Origin: an uncultured bacterium
Lineage (GTDB): Bacteria > Cyanobacteriota > Vampirovibrionia > Gastranaerophilales > Gastranaerophilaceae
Length of the DNA stretch: 64,000 bases
Direction of reading: 5' to 3'
NCBI GenBank assembly: GCA_902462155.1
Contig: CABQAQ010000010.1
Coordinates: 1-64,000 of the forward strand
Position numbers and translations under genes: made by a program. The notes under the pieces were generated by a model. It worked only from the letters and a program-made list of their open reading frames with translations, was not told where the DNA came from and did not search any database. Numbering within the stretch: the stretch's first letter is position 1; the number at the start of each line of letters is the position of its first letter. Shown piece by piece: positions 1 to 9,387 of the stretch.

Positions 1-1507
1 GTTCTATTTGCGATTCTAAAGCGTTAATTTTTTCCTCATCAATAACAATAGGTTTAGAATCTTCAAAAGACACATCAACACTAGAATAATCTTCTTTAGA
101 ATCATTTGCTATAGTTTCTTTAACATTTTTTTCTTTGTTATAAACCTGATTTTTGTTTATAATAATATTTTTATTTAAAAATTCTTGATTAATATTAAGA
201 TTATCATCATAATTTATATCTTCAAAATTAGAATTATCTAAGATTTCTTTATCAAGATCTATAGCCGGTTCTTCTGTTAAATTATTATAATTATCAATGA
301 TTTCATCAGGTAATAAGTCATCAATATCTTCTTTATCTAAATCAAGTTCTATAGGATTATCCTCATCGTCTTCATTGGATAAATTATTAAATCTTGATGA
401 TTCATTTTTATTTATTATAACAATTTCTTGACAATCATTTAATTGTAATTCCGGTAAAGAAGATTCATCTATTTTATCTGAAGTCGATTCTTTAGAATGT
501 TCTTGTTCTTCTTTCTTATTTTTTTCTGCTAATTCATCCATAAAGTTATAAATATGTGTTTCTTCTGTTGAATTAGCAATTGTATCAAAAAAAGATTCTA
601 GATTTATGACTTTATTCTCAGTTCCCATAATTTTCATACTTTCTATTATTTTATTCGTAATTTTTAATTTTCTAAAGAGCATTAATAAAAGAAGAATAGG
701 TAAAAGATATAAAATAAGATAAATATTTTTAATATCTATTATATTTTTTTTATCTTCAATTTTATTTTTATTATAAAATTTCTCCTCTAAGATTAAATTA
801 TCATCGCTATTCTTTTTTAAATTATTTTTTTCTAAAGAAATATTATCTTTTTTAATAATATCATCTTTTTGTTTATAATTTAAGTTTGATTTTTGAATGA
901 TTTTATCTGAATTATTTAACGACAGTTTTTCATTAATCTTTAATTTTTTTTCGGTGTTGTTAGAATTCTTTACAATTACTTCTGTAGTGTGTTTTTTAGA
1001 AATATTAGGTTTTTCTGTAAGAGCATTAGTTTTATTATTATTTTCAGATAAAGTCAAATTATTTGTAGTATTAATTTCTTTATAATATGTATTAAGAATA
1101 TTAAATTTATCGAAATCAATAGGCTGAATAGTATCTATATAAATATTTGTATAACCATAAGAATCATTATTACTTAAATAAGGGAAGTATTGAATTTTAG
1201 AAGAAAAGAAATTATTTTGAGAAAAGTTATAAATTAAAGTATCGTCAAGAAGAAAAGATTCCGGAATGGTTATAATAAAAGATTTATCTGAAGTTTGTTT
1301 AATATTTATAGGTTTAATAATTTTTTTATCGGAATGAATATTAATAATAAAATTATTATTAAGTTGATTAGAGATATCAATTTTTCGTAACTTAGAAGAA
1401 TATAAAGCTGTTTGATCATCAGCTAGAGAGGAAGGTTTAAAATATAAATTTGCTGATAGAGTCAAAATAAATGTTAATATAATAAATTTTTTATTTTTAA
1501 TGCTCAT
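1..1507 (-). CDS. Membrane-anchored protein with acidic tail (3' end outside window)
   Basis: An open frame of 502 codons runs without a stop from an ATG at 1507-1505 to the window edge, so the C-terminus is missing. Residues 1-30 look like a signal peptide (basic start, hydrophobic core, then SLADD). Residues 30-130 are a Ser/Asn-rich, probably beta-rich extracytoplasmic segment. A Lys/Asn-rich linker follows, then one clear membrane segment at about 257-275 (IYLILYLLPILLLLMLF). The remainder is strongly acidic (many Glu/Asp), so probably cytoplasmic. It is divergent to the AMIN/amidase gene, which suggests but does not show an envelope role. I do not recognise the family. Confidence 0.8.
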   Translation of the reverse strand, partial: MSIKNKKFIILTFILTLSANLYFKPSSLADDQTALYSSKLRKIDISNQLNNNFIINIHSDKKIIKPINIKQTSDKSFIITIPESFLLDDTLIYNFSQNNFFSSKIQYFPYLSNNDSYGYTNIYIDTIQPIDFDKFNILNTYYKEINTTNNLTLSENNNKTNALTEKPNISKKHTTEVIVKNSNNTEKKLKINEKLSLNNSDKIIQKSNLNYKQKDDIIKKDNISLEKNNLKKNSDDNLILEEKFYNKNKIEDKKNIIDIKNIYLILYLLPILLLLMLFRKLKITNKIIESMKIMGTENKVINLESFFDTIANSTEETHIYNFMDELAEKNKKEEQEHSKESTSDKIDESSLPELQLNDCQEIVIINKNESSRFNNLSNEDDEDNPIELDLDKEDIDDLLPDEIIDNYNNLTEEPAIDLDKEILDNSNFEDINYDDNLNINQEFLNKNIIINKNQVYNKEKNVKETIANDSKEDYSSVDVSFEDSKPIVIDEEKINALESQIE

Positions 1508-1658
1508 AGTAAAAAAGAGATTATCCCTTTAAATAAAATATCATAAAAAAATATAAAATAAACTTATACATCTGTTTATAAAAAATAAATGAAATAATTA
1601 TTGAAAACAAATAATTTTTAGTCTACCTTGTATATATAAAAAGATTATAGGCAGTCGA

Positions 1659-3629
1659 ATGAAAAAAACATTTAAAAAGATTATAAATATATTAGTATTA
1701 TTTTTAATTTTTTTATTTAGGATCTCAATACCGGAAGTACAAGCTATTGAGTTTTTAAAGATAACAGATATAAACTTTGATAATTCAGGAGCTATAATTT
1801 TTTTACCAACATATAATCCTATAGACGGAATAAAGAACATATCTGTAAAGACGAATAATTTAGAGAATCCGAAGAGGACTTTTTATGATATTTATGATGC
1901 TAATTTAACATTTACAAATACAAATTATTATTTCAAGACCTCAGACATAAGTCAGATAGCGATAGCACAGAACAATGTCAATCCAAATATAGTAAGGATG
2001 ACAATATATCATAATGAGAATATAGATCCAACAAAGATTCAGTTATTAAAATTAAACAACGGATTATTATTTAAGATAAAAGAAGCGAAATATCCGGATA
2101 GTTTTTTACATAGGATATTTAGAGAAGAGGAGAAATTATCGTCTGATTTTTTAGATAATCTTAATTATTCGCAGATAAATAATAAAAAAGGAATAAAAAC
2201 AGAAAAAAAAGAGATTTATGGTAAAAGAAATATTGAAATAAAAGATGAGAAATATAATCAGATAAATAAAGCCTTTAACCAGAATAATATAACCGGACCG
2301 GAAACAATGAATGCAGTGGGGAATAAGATGTTATCGAACATTTTTATACCGGAAAACCAAGGTAGAATAAAAACGAAATATTATATAAACAGACTGGATA
2401 TAAAGAACGATAATGTACTTATAACAGGAATAGGTCGAGTGTGTCTTATAAATCCTATATATTTAAGAGAGCCGGATAGAGTTGTATATGATTTTCCAAA
2501 CACGATAGTAAATCCTGAAATAAATAATAAGAAATATCAAATGAGTTTTTCGAATGATGTAGTTAGGATAGCACAATTTGAGCCATCAAAAGTAAGACTT
2601 GTAATATACACAGATAAACTTGAAAAATATAGGCCAGTATTTTCATTTGATATGCAAAGCGTACTTATATCAAATGATGATAAGATAAGTACGGTAAAGT
2701 TATATGATAAAGTAGGAATAATAAAGAATATTTCATTAAGGCCGCAAGGATCTGGAGTAGATAATTTTCTTTTAGAATTTTCAAGTCCTGTAATCCATTC
2801 TTTTAGAAAGAATCCGGATTCTTTTGATTTGTATTTTTATAACGTATCGTATAAAGAAGTAGAAAAAATAAAGAGAGTTCTTAAGAGTGCTGGTATAGAA
2901 AAATCGCAGGTAGAGAATTTATCATATTCTGTTATAAAAATAAATATACCTTGTAATCATAATAGTAAATTTGATTATTTTCAGACATTAGATAGTAAAA
3001 AGATACTTATAACCTTTAAGAATTTGCCAAAAAGTAAAAAAGAAAGGGAAGTATATAATAAAAAAGAGGTTGTAGTAGAGAGAAAGGATATAAAAAACAA
3101 GGTAATAGTTTTAGATGCTGGTCACGGGGGAACAGAAACAGGAGCTATTAGGCTTGGTATTTTAGAAAAAGATATAACAATAGATGTAACAAAAAGGTTA
3201 GCGAATATATTAACCAAAAAGGGATTTCATATAGAAATGACAAGATGGAATGATGAAACAGTATCATTACAAAAGAGAGTAGAGATATCTGATTCAAAGA
3301 ATCCCATTTTATTTATGAGTGTACATGTCAATGCAAGTGTTAATGAAAGTGTTACTGGAATAGAAACACACTATTATAAAGAAGATAGTAAGGAATATGC
3401 AACTATAGTACAGAATGAGTTATCAAAGATTAATTCTCCAAATAGAGGGGTAATAAAATCAAAATTTTATGTAATTAATCATACAAAAGCACCGGCAGTT
3501 TTAGTTGAGATAGGGTTTTTATCAAATAATAAAGAGCGAATACAATTATTATCAGAGAATAGGAAGCAACAGACGGCGGAATTATTAGCTAATGGTATAA
3601 TAAGATTTATAAATGCTCAAAAAAAATAA
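1659..3629 (+). CDS. N-acetylmuramoyl-L-alanine amidase with AMIN-like domains
   Basis: Zinc amidase that cuts the bond between muramic acid and the stem peptide, acting in the periplasm during septum splitting or wall remodelling. Residues 1-30 form a signal peptide ending near VQA. Two AMIN-like beta domains are visible at roughly 245-335 and 355-430, which in this family target septal peptidoglycan. The C-terminal Amidase_3 domain spans about 482-655: DAGHGG with zinc His489, Glu503 in ILEKD, His556 in SVHVNA, and catalytic Glu617 in VLVEIGFLSN. All zinc and catalytic positions are intact. The 656-residue length fits the AmiC-like AMIN-amidases of cyanobacteria. murI follows 37 bases downstream, so the two wall genes are probably co-transcribed. 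Confidence 0.95.
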   Translation: MKKTFKKIINILVLFLIFLFRISIPEVQAIEFLKITDINFDNSGAIIFLPTYNPIDGIKNISVKTNNLENPKRTFYDIYDANLTFTNTNYYFKTSDISQIAIAQNNVNPNIVRMTIYHNENIDPTKIQLLKLNNGLLFKIKEAKYPDSFLHRIFREEEKLSSDFLDNLNYSQINNKKGIKTEKKEIYGKRNIEIKDEKYNQINKAFNQNNITGPETMNAVGNKMLSNIFIPENQGRIKTKYYINRLDIKNDNVLITGIGRVCLINPIYLREPDRVVYDFPNTIVNPEINNKKYQMSFSNDVVRIAQFEPSKVRLVIYTDKLEKYRPVFSFDMQSVLISNDDKISTVKLYDKVGIIKNISLRPQGSGVDNFLLEFSSPVIHSFRKNPDSFDLYFYNVSYKEVEKIKRVLKSAGIEKSQVENLSYSVIKINIPCNHNSKFDYFQTLDSKKILITFKNLPKSKKEREVYNKKEVVVERKDIKNKVIVLDAGHGGTETGAIRLGILEKDITIDVTKRLANILTKKGFHIEMTRWNDETVSLQKRVEISDSKNPILFMSVHVNASVNESVTGIETHYYKEDSKEYATIVQNELSKINSPNRGVIKSKFYVINHTKAPAVLVEIGFLSNNKERIQLLSENRKQQTAELLANGIIRFINAQKK

Positions 3630-3666
3630 AAAGAAGGAAATAAATAAAAAATAAAAGGGAAAAGTT

Positions 3667-4470
3667 TTGGATAGAATGAGAAGAGAGAACCCAATAGGGA
3701 TATATGATTCAGGAGTAGGAGGATTAACAACCTTTATAAAGCTAAAGGAGATTTTACCAAAAGAGTCATATATATATTACGGAGACACAAAGAATTTGCC
3801 TTATGGTAACAAAACAAAAGAAGAATTAATAGAAATAGCGAAGGGGATTTTTGATTTTTTTAAGGAAAAGGAAGTAAAAGCCGTAGTAATGGCTTGTAAT
3901 ACAACATCGGCATTGGTGTATGAATCAATAAAAGACAAGTATGATTTTAGGATTTACCCGTTAATACAGATAGCTTCAAGATATATAAGTAAGCTAGGTA
4001 TAAAAAAAGTAGCAATTCTTGCGACAGAGGGAACAATAAAATCTCACGCATATAAAGATAATATAAATAAAAATAATCCTTGTATAGAAGTTTATGAAAA
4101 GTCTTGTCCAAGGTGGGTTCCTATAGTAGAGAACAAAGCATATAATGATAAAGAGAACATAGAAATAATAAAAAACGATATAAAAGAAGTAATAGAATAT
4201 AATCCGGATAAAATAGTTTTAGGCTGTACACATTATCCGTTTTTAATCCCAATACTTAAGGAATATATAGATAAAAATAAGTTTATAGATCCATCAAAAT
4301 ATTTTGCAAAGGAAATAAAAGAGGATTTAGAGAGGAAAGAATTAGTAAGTAAAAAACAGCAAGGAAAATTAGATTTTTATGTATCAAAAAATCCCTTGCT
4401 GTTTGATGAAAATGCTAAGAGCTTTATTGGCTTGAGGGTACGAGCCAGAATAGATAACGAAAGTCTGTGA
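3667..4470 (+). CDS. murI: Glutamate racemase
   Basis: Makes D-glutamate from L-glutamate for the peptidoglycan stem peptide. The two catalytic cysteines of the Asp/Glu racemase fold are present: Cys77 in MACNTTS and Cys187 in LGCTHYPFL. The N-terminal IGIYDSGVGGLTT motif and the YYGDTKNLPYG motif are typical. The start is taken as TTG at 3667 because AAGGGA sits six bases upstream; the next in-frame ATG (3676) would be 15 bases from that site. At 267 residues it is full length. It lies directly after the amidase gene and converges on the unknown gene at 4486. Confidence 0.95.
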   Translation: MDRMRRENPIGIYDSGVGGLTTFIKLKEILPKESYIYYGDTKNLPYGNKTKEELIEIAKGIFDFFKEKEVKAVVMACNTTSALVYESIKDKYDFRIYPLIQIASRYISKLGIKKVAILATEGTIKSHAYKDNINKNNPCIEVYEKSCPRWVPIVENKAYNDKENIEIIKNDIKEVIEYNPDKIVLGCTHYPFLIPILKEYIDKNKFIDPSKYFAKEIKEDLERKELVSKKQQGKLDFYVSKNPLLFDENAKSFIGLRVRARIDNESL

Positions 4471-4485
4471 GATATTGTGTAGGGA

Positions 4486-4992
4486 TTAATTTTTGACTAA
4501 CATTACTCTATTTATATCTGCCAACAAAGAAGCTCCGAAGAAAGTTTCCAGAGATTTTTTTATAGCATTATCATCACCTTGATTAAAATAGTAATCAAGT
4601 CTTCCTTTTAATTCAGAATAATAAGCTTGTCGTTCTTGAGATAAGTTATTATTTTGTAATTGAGTGTTAATTTGAGTTTCAATTAATTGTCGATCTTCAA
4701 TGGGATCACCGGTTTGAGGTATACCAAGATCGGTCATAATAAAGCTCCAAGCTTGTGCACTTTGAGCTCTTGAGAGTTCATTTTGGTTTTCAATTTGTTT
4801 TTGAGCTTCAAGTACTAGTTTTTCCAGAGTTGATTTATCTGTATATTTATCACCTGTTGGAGTAAGACCAAGTTGTTCAAGAATATTTTGTATTTGTTGA
4901 TATTCTTTATCATTAGTTATGTTATTTGATGTTGATGTATTGTTGTTTGAACTAGGAATAGTTGTCAATGCGCTTACTGAATCGAAACCCAT
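4486..4992 (-). CDS. Unknown protein with internally repeated LGxxxTGD unit
   Basis: 168 residues, no signal peptide, rich in Gln and Asn. It contains two copies of a helical unit about 48 residues apart: LGLTPTGD at 41-48 and LGIPQTGD at 89-96, each followed by an acidic turn and a Gln/Glu-rich helix. A good ribosome binding site (AAAGGGGGTC) lies about eight bases before the ATG at 4992. The N-terminal 30 residues are Ser/Thr/Asn-rich and probably disordered. It ends 15 bases from the convergent murI stop. I do not recognise a function; the duplicated unit is visible directly in the translation. Confidence 0.8.
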   Translation of the reverse strand: MGFDSVSALTTIPSSNNNTSTSNNITNDKEYQQIQNILEQLGLTPTGDKYTDKSTLEKLVLEAQKQIENQNELSRAQSAQAWSFIMTDLGIPQTGDPIEDRQLIETQINTQLQNNNLSQERQAYYSELKGRLDYYFNQGDDNAIKKSLETFFGASLLADINRVMLVKN

Positions 4993-5247
4993 AAAAAAGA
5001 CCCCCTTTAATTATATACTTTGTATATCGGCATCATCTACTAAAACTTTAATAAATAAAAGGGAATATTTTGGTTATATTTTAAAACTATTGATTTTATT
5101 GGGTTTTAGCTCAAAACTATGTTTACAAAAGTTAATATTTTAAATATTTTTATATTTTTATATATACTTAACAAACTCTATAAAATGATCTGTTTTTAGA
5201 AAAATTTTATAAACATTTTTACAGATCCTGAAAAAGAAACTAAAAAT

Positions 5248-5928
5248 TTAAATCTTTACCTTCAAGTTTTTTAAATTATTTTGTTTTACATCACTAATAC
5301 TATTGTTTTTAAAAGCTCTATACATCATATTATCAGCCAAACAAGACTCTTCATAATCCTCATAAAAAGAAACAAAACCTATTTTTTTATGGAAATCCCA
5401 AGAATTTTGAGAAATAGCATTAGCAGAGAATCCTTTAACGTTTGGGAAATTTTTTTGTAAATAGTTTTCTAAAGTATCATAAAGAGCTCTTCCAACACCA
5501 GAAAAGGATCCTTTTGCAGGGCCGGTTATAGGATCTCTAAAGAACCCTCTGTTGTGCTTATTTTTTGATTGATTAACAATACCACATAAATAATAATCAG
5601 GTTTTTGAGAATCTTCAGAGGAATCTATACGACCAATCTCGTTATATTGTTTGTCTGAAACTAAGAAGTCTACACATTTTTCGTATGATCTTTTCAAAAA
5701 TAGTTGACCTTCAACCGGTTTTTTATTTTCGTCATATACAGTTAAAGTCCCATATTTTTTATAACCTTCAGCTTCAAGTTTTTTTAGATTCTCTTCTTCT
5801 CTATTACCAAAAGAAACTGTATCAAAAACAGGTTTTGATAAAAGTAGTTTTGTTGTATTATTTTTATTTCTATTTTCAACTATATTTGCTTTTGGTGAAG
5901 CAAATGGCAAAACATTTAAAATTCTCAC
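5248..5928 (-). CDS. GNAT-like acetyltransferase-fold protein with SFG-type N-terminal tail
   Basis: 226 residues. The C-terminal half has the pattern of a GNAT N-acetyltransferase: GVGRALYDTLENYLQ resembles the acetyl-CoA pyrophosphate-binding motif A (usually Q/RxxGxG/A), followed by the strand VKGFSANAI and the helix SWDFHKKIGF, which matches motif B (Asn/Ser...Fyek.GF). The GVGRAL match is reasonable but the whole domain is divergent, so the substrate cannot be named. The first 50 residues are a low-complexity tail ending in DTVSFGNRE. A similar short motif occurs in the 838-residue protein at 28395. It is transcribed alone and away from uvrC. Confidence 0.7.
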   Translation of the reverse strand: MRILNVLPFASPKANIVENRNKNNTTKLLLSKPVFDTVSFGNREEENLKKLEAEGYKKYGTLTVYDENKKPVEGQLFLKRSYEKCVDFLVSDKQYNEIGRIDSSEDSQKPDYYLCGIVNQSKNKHNRGFFRDPITGPAKGSFSGVGRALYDTLENYLQKNFPNVKGFSANAISQNSWDFHKKIGFVSFYEDYEESCLADNMMYRAFKNNSISDVKQNNLKNLKVKI

Positions 5929-6172
5929 GATTTTTATTACCTTTCTTATATTAATAACTATTTTAAGCAGAACAATAAAATATAAAATCTAGAAATTATA
6001 TTTTTTACAAAAATAGTACAAAGTATTATAATTGTCAATAATAAAATAAAGATATAAAATATAAAGAAGATATAGAACAAATTTTTACGTAAAGAAATAA
6101 TAACCCAGACACCTATATATTGATTTTCTATATCCGGAGAATTTAAGACATATATTCATAGAACTTTTAAGA

Positions 6173-8011
6173 ATGGAATTAATTAATAAAAGTATAAAGG
6201 AACAATTAAAAATAATCCCAAATTTACCTGGGTCATATCAATATTATGACAAGGATAATAATGTAATTTATGTAGGGAAAGCAAAGAATTTAAAAAAAAG
6301 GGTATCGAGTTACTTTAAAACATCTTATAAGGAGTCTTCGAAGTTAAGAGTTCTTGTGCCAAAGATTGTAAAGATAGAGTATATAATAACGAATAATGAG
6401 GTTGAGGCTTTAATATTAGAATCGCATTTAATAAAAAAATATAAACCAAAATACAATGTATTACTAAAGGATGACAAGAAATATCCATATTTTGTAATAA
6501 CAGAAGAGGAATATCCTAGAATAATAGTAGCAAGGAAGGGGAATAAGAATCCAATAAAGGGTAAATATTTTGGACCATATACAGATTCTCGAGCAATGTA
6601 TGCAACGTTAGATTTATTAAAGAGATTATTTCCATTAAAGCAATGTAAGAGCCCAAAATTCAAAGACAGGCCTTGTATGTACTATCATATAAAGCGATGT
6701 AATGCACCTTGTCAGAAGTTAATAACTCCAGAAGAGTATAAAAAGATAATAAAAAAAGTGCAGATATTTTTATCAGGTAAGCAGCAGCAACTTGTGGATG
6801 AATTAAAAAACGAGATGTTAAAATATTCAGAAAAAGAGCAATACGAGAAAGCAGCAAGATACAGAGATAGTTTTCTGGATGTAAAGAAGACAATGGAGAA
6901 TCAGAAGGTTGTTTTTGAGAACACGAGTATAAATCAGGATATAATAGGGGTTTCAAGTGCAGAGGGATTATGTGCAATAACTGTACTTCAGATAAGAGAA
7001 GGACGATTAATTGGCAAAAAGGATTTTGAGTATACGTATTCTAATATTGATTCTTTAAATGAGGTAATAGAATCTTTTATTAGGGAGTATTATCAATTAT
7101 TATCTGATATAGAAATGCCTGATACTATTATAACAAGTGAGTTTCATAATTTAGACAATATTCAAGTATACAATGAATGGTTAAGTGCAAAAGCGTGTAA
7201 GGAAGTAAAGATTATTGATGGATTAGATAGCAAAAAGGATCAAGATCTAAAATTATTAGCGGATAAGAATTCTGATTATTATCTAGAGAAATTAAAAATA
7301 AAAGCATTAGCAGAAATCCAAACAGATTACAATGAGATAGGGAGTTATATTCAAGAGAAATTAGGGCTTAATAAATTTCCATATAGAGTTGAATGTTTTG
7401 ATATATCGCACATCCAAGGAACAAATACAGTTGGATCGATGGTTGTTTTTGAAAATGGGATACCAAAGAAATCATTATACAGGAAGTTCAAAATAAAGAC
7501 AGTAGAGAATAAGCCGGATGATTTTTGTTCAATGAGAGAGGTTGTAAGACGAAGATACACAAGATTATTAAGAGAGAATAAAGAATTACCGGATCTTATA
7601 ATAATAGATGGAGGGAAAGGTCAATTATCGTCTACTGTTGAGATAATAAAAACGGAGCTTGGTTTATATAATCAAGACATAGTATCATTAGCGAAAAAGT
7701 TAGAAGAAGTTTTTATTCCTGAAAAAAGTGAACCAGTTATATTCCCATTGAATTCGCAGGCATTATATTTTTTCCAGCGAATAAGGGATGAGGCACATCG
7801 ATTTGCAATTACGTTTCACAGACTTTTAAGAGATAAAACAGCAAAGAGATCTTTATTAGATGAAATAAAAGGATTATCGGAAAAGAATAAAGAGATTCTA
7901 TTAAAGAAATATAAGTCTATAGCGGCAATAAGGTCGGCCTCATTAAACGAGTTATCTGCCCTTATATCAAAAAGGGGAGCAATATCTGTTTTTAATTTTT
8001 TTAATAAATAG
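6173..8011 (+). CDS. uvrC: UvrABC excinuclease subunit C
   Basis: Makes the 3' and 5' incisions on either side of a DNA lesion in nucleotide excision repair. The order of domains is canonical: GIY-YIG nuclease at about 14-95 (LPGSYQYYD, IYVGKAKNLKKRV), a Cys-rich segment at 165-180 (CKSPKF, CMYYHIKRCNAPC), a UVR motif at about 206-240 that contacts UvrB, the RNase H-like endonuclease from about 405 (VECFDISHIQG, IIIDGGKGQL) and a C-terminal tandem helix-hairpin-helix from about 555. Length 612 is normal. No strong ribosome binding site precedes the ATG. It is followed by an unusual GT-rich stretch. Confidence 0.97.
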   Translation: MELINKSIKEQLKIIPNLPGSYQYYDKDNNVIYVGKAKNLKKRVSSYFKTSYKESSKLRVLVPKIVKIEYIITNNEVEALILESHLIKKYKPKYNVLLKDDKKYPYFVITEEEYPRIIVARKGNKNPIKGKYFGPYTDSRAMYATLDLLKRLFPLKQCKSPKFKDRPCMYYHIKRCNAPCQKLITPEEYKKIIKKVQIFLSGKQQQLVDELKNEMLKYSEKEQYEKAARYRDSFLDVKKTMENQKVVFENTSINQDIIGVSSAEGLCAITVLQIREGRLIGKKDFEYTYSNIDSLNEVIESFIREYYQLLSDIEMPDTIITSEFHNLDNIQVYNEWLSAKACKEVKIIDGLDSKKDQDLKLLADKNSDYYLEKLKIKALAEIQTDYNEIGSYIQEKLGLNKFPYRVECFDISHIQGTNTVGSMVVFENGIPKKSLYRKFKIKTVENKPDDFCSMREVVRRRYTRLLRENKELPDLIIIDGGKGQLSSTVEIIKTELGLYNQDIVSLAKKLEEVFIPEKSEPVIFPLNSQALYFFQRIRDEAHRFAITFHRLLRDKTAKRSLLDEIKGLSEKNKEILLKKYKSIAAIRSASLNELSALISKRGAISVFNFFNK

Positions 8012-8048
8012 TATTAATTTTTAAATATAAAGAAAGATAGATTTTTTT

Positions 8049-8107
8049 TGTGTGCGTGTGAGTGTTGTTGTTGTTGTTGTTGGAGGTGGTGGTGGTAATG
8101 TTGTGTT
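8049..8107 (+). repeat. GT-rich low-complexity tract after uvrC
   Basis: Directly after uvrC, a run of eight T is followed by GTGTG/CGTGTG units, five GTT repeats and four GGT repeats. It is strikingly G- and T-rich on the + strand in an otherwise A-rich intergenic region (8012-8295). A related T-run plus GTGTG element occurs on the minus strand after mnmG (9330-9300). It could be a slippage tract or a 3'-UTR element; no function is shown. The rest of the 284-base gap holds only the promoter noted below. Confidence 0.7.
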
Positions 8108-8255
8108 TATTAGAGATTGTTAAAGTTATAGAAAAGAATATTGGAGTTTAAAATTTAGTTAAAGAGATTAAAAGAAAAGAGTATTTTCAAGAAATATTAG
8201 TATATTTTTACAAAAAGTATTAAGAAATAGTCGTTTTAATCTTTTGATATTGAGC

Positions 8256-8284
8256 TTGACATATTGAAAGAAAATAGATAAAGT
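8256..8284 (+). promoter_or_regulatory. Sigma-70-type promoter before the DUF167 gene
   Basis: A perfect -35 TTGACA (8256-8261), a 17-base spacer and a weak -10 TAAAGT (8279-8284). Transcription would start about five bases before the ATG at 8296, so the message would be almost leaderless; no Shine-Dalgarno is seen. Confidence 0.55.
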
Positions 8285-8295
8285 TTAATAAATAA

Positions 8296-8604
8296 ATGGA
8301 CTACGATAAAAACAAATTGCCAATAGGTGAAAAAGGGAATAATTTAATACTCAAAGTAAGACTAGTCCCAAATAGTAAAAAGTCTTGTATTTCTGAAATT
8401 AATAGCGAGTATATAAGAATAAAAATAAAGGCACCGGCTATTGAAAACAGAGCGAATACAGAACTTATAGTTTTTACGAGCAAGCTATTAAAAATACCAA
8501 AGACTCGTGTAAATTTAAAACAAGGGTTGAAATCGAAGCTTAAGTTGTTAGAGATAGTAGATTTTTCTTTAGAGGGGCTACTTTTTATTTTTGATAGTTT
8601 ATGA
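8296..8604 (+). CDS. DUF167 (YggU-family) protein
   Basis: 102 residues matching the small alpha/beta DUF167 family: a hydrophobic strand LILKVRLVPNSKKS, the strand YIRIKIKAPA, the helix IENRANTELIVFTSKLLKI and the strand VNLKQGLKSKLKLLEI. This pattern (V.PnskkdeI ... l.ikl.apPvdGkAN..li.fLak.l) is the family signature; here the usual PPVDGKAN reads PAIENRAN. The biochemical role of the family is not established. It sits 44 bases upstream of secG, so the two may form one short operon. Confidence 0.85.
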   Translation: MDYDKNKLPIGEKGNNLILKVRLVPNSKKSCISEINSEYIRIKIKAPAIENRANTELIVFTSKLLKIPKTRVNLKQGLKSKLKLLEIVDFSLEGLLFIFDSL

Positions 8605-8648
8605 TATAGTTTTTTTAATTGATAAGATTATGTGGAGATAAATAAAAA

Positions 8649-8873
8649 ATGCTAACTTTTTTCTGGATTGTTGAAATATTGATGGCGGGATTACTTATTC
8701 TTTTTGTGTTATTACATTCGCCAAAAGGAGATGGTTTAGCAGCAATGGGATCTACTGCACAGATTTTTTCTTCGCAAAAGAATGCTGAAAAAGGTTTAAA
8801 TAAGATTACTATGTATATAGCTATTTTATTTATTATTTGTGCTTTTTTAACAGGGTTTAAGTTACTTCACTAA
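8649..8873 (+). CDS. secG: Preprotein translocase subunit SecG
   Basis: Small inner-membrane subunit of the SecYEG channel, which improves translocation efficiency. 74 residues with two membrane helices (about 4-22 and 53-72) joined by a Gly/Ser-rich loop. The loop (LHSPKGDGLAAMGSTAQIFS) is the conserved SecG signature, close to cyanobacterial SecG. A purine-rich site, GTGGAGATAAAT, precedes the ATG. Its partner SecY is encoded at 60835 in this window. Confidence 0.95.
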   Translation: MLTFFWIVEILMAGLLILFVLLHSPKGDGLAAMGSTAQIFSSQKNAEKGLNKITMYIAILFIICAFLTGFKLLH

Positions 8874-9387
8874 GACTTTTTAAGGTACGAAAGCTTTTTA
8901 TTTCTAGAGTTTTAAGTGCCGTGTTGAAATATAGTTTTTTGGATCTAAGCTTTTTTTATTTTATATAGCCCCTTTTGCGTGAGAGGCTATTAAAATTGAC
9001 AAAAATATGCGAAAAGATCTTTAAAAGTTTTAGATATTTTTTAATAAAGATTTAAAAGAATCTTCGAATTTTTGTAATATTTGTGCAGGTTTTTGTCTAA
9101 AAACATAAACAATTTTAATTAAAATATCTAACTTTATGCCTTGTTTTATGTTTTTTTTATCGTTAAGGACGAGTTATGTAAAATGAGAAAAGAGTTATAG
9201 TGATAAAGTGTCTTTTAAATAAAAGATAGTTGAAGAAGTAAAAGCCATTCACTCAGATCGTAAGGATTATATTTGACATATAGTCATTCATGACCGAAAA
9301 ATATAAACACGAACACACACAAAAAAAGTGTATCAAGAATAAAGAAACTCTTATTAATGAAGTAAAAAAAGAAGAAAAAAAGAAAAT
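8874..9387. other. Intergenic region between secG and mnmG (no gene seen)
   Basis: 514 bases between two genes that converge. It contains a small hairpin (ATAGCC 8965-8970 with GGCTAT 8985-8990), a TTGACA at 9273-9278 followed by the near-palindrome GTCATTCATGAC (9283-9294), and an AC-rich stretch at 9306-9328 that reads as T-run plus GTGTG on the minus strand. A 40-odd-codon minus-strand frame at about 9035-9180 has no start codon. I see no convincing gene or RNA. Confidence 0.6.

Noticed and set aside
9035..9180. Minus-strand frame reading KIVYVFRQKPAQILQKFEDS and on
   Set aside because: Protein-like in look but has no ATG, GTG or TTG before the stop upstream, and no binding site. Could be a relic; not supported enough to list.
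8296..9387. GT-rich and AC-rich tracts at 8049 and 9306 as ends of a mobile element
   Set aside because: No transposase, no target duplication; secG and the DUF167 gene between them are ordinary chromosomal genes.
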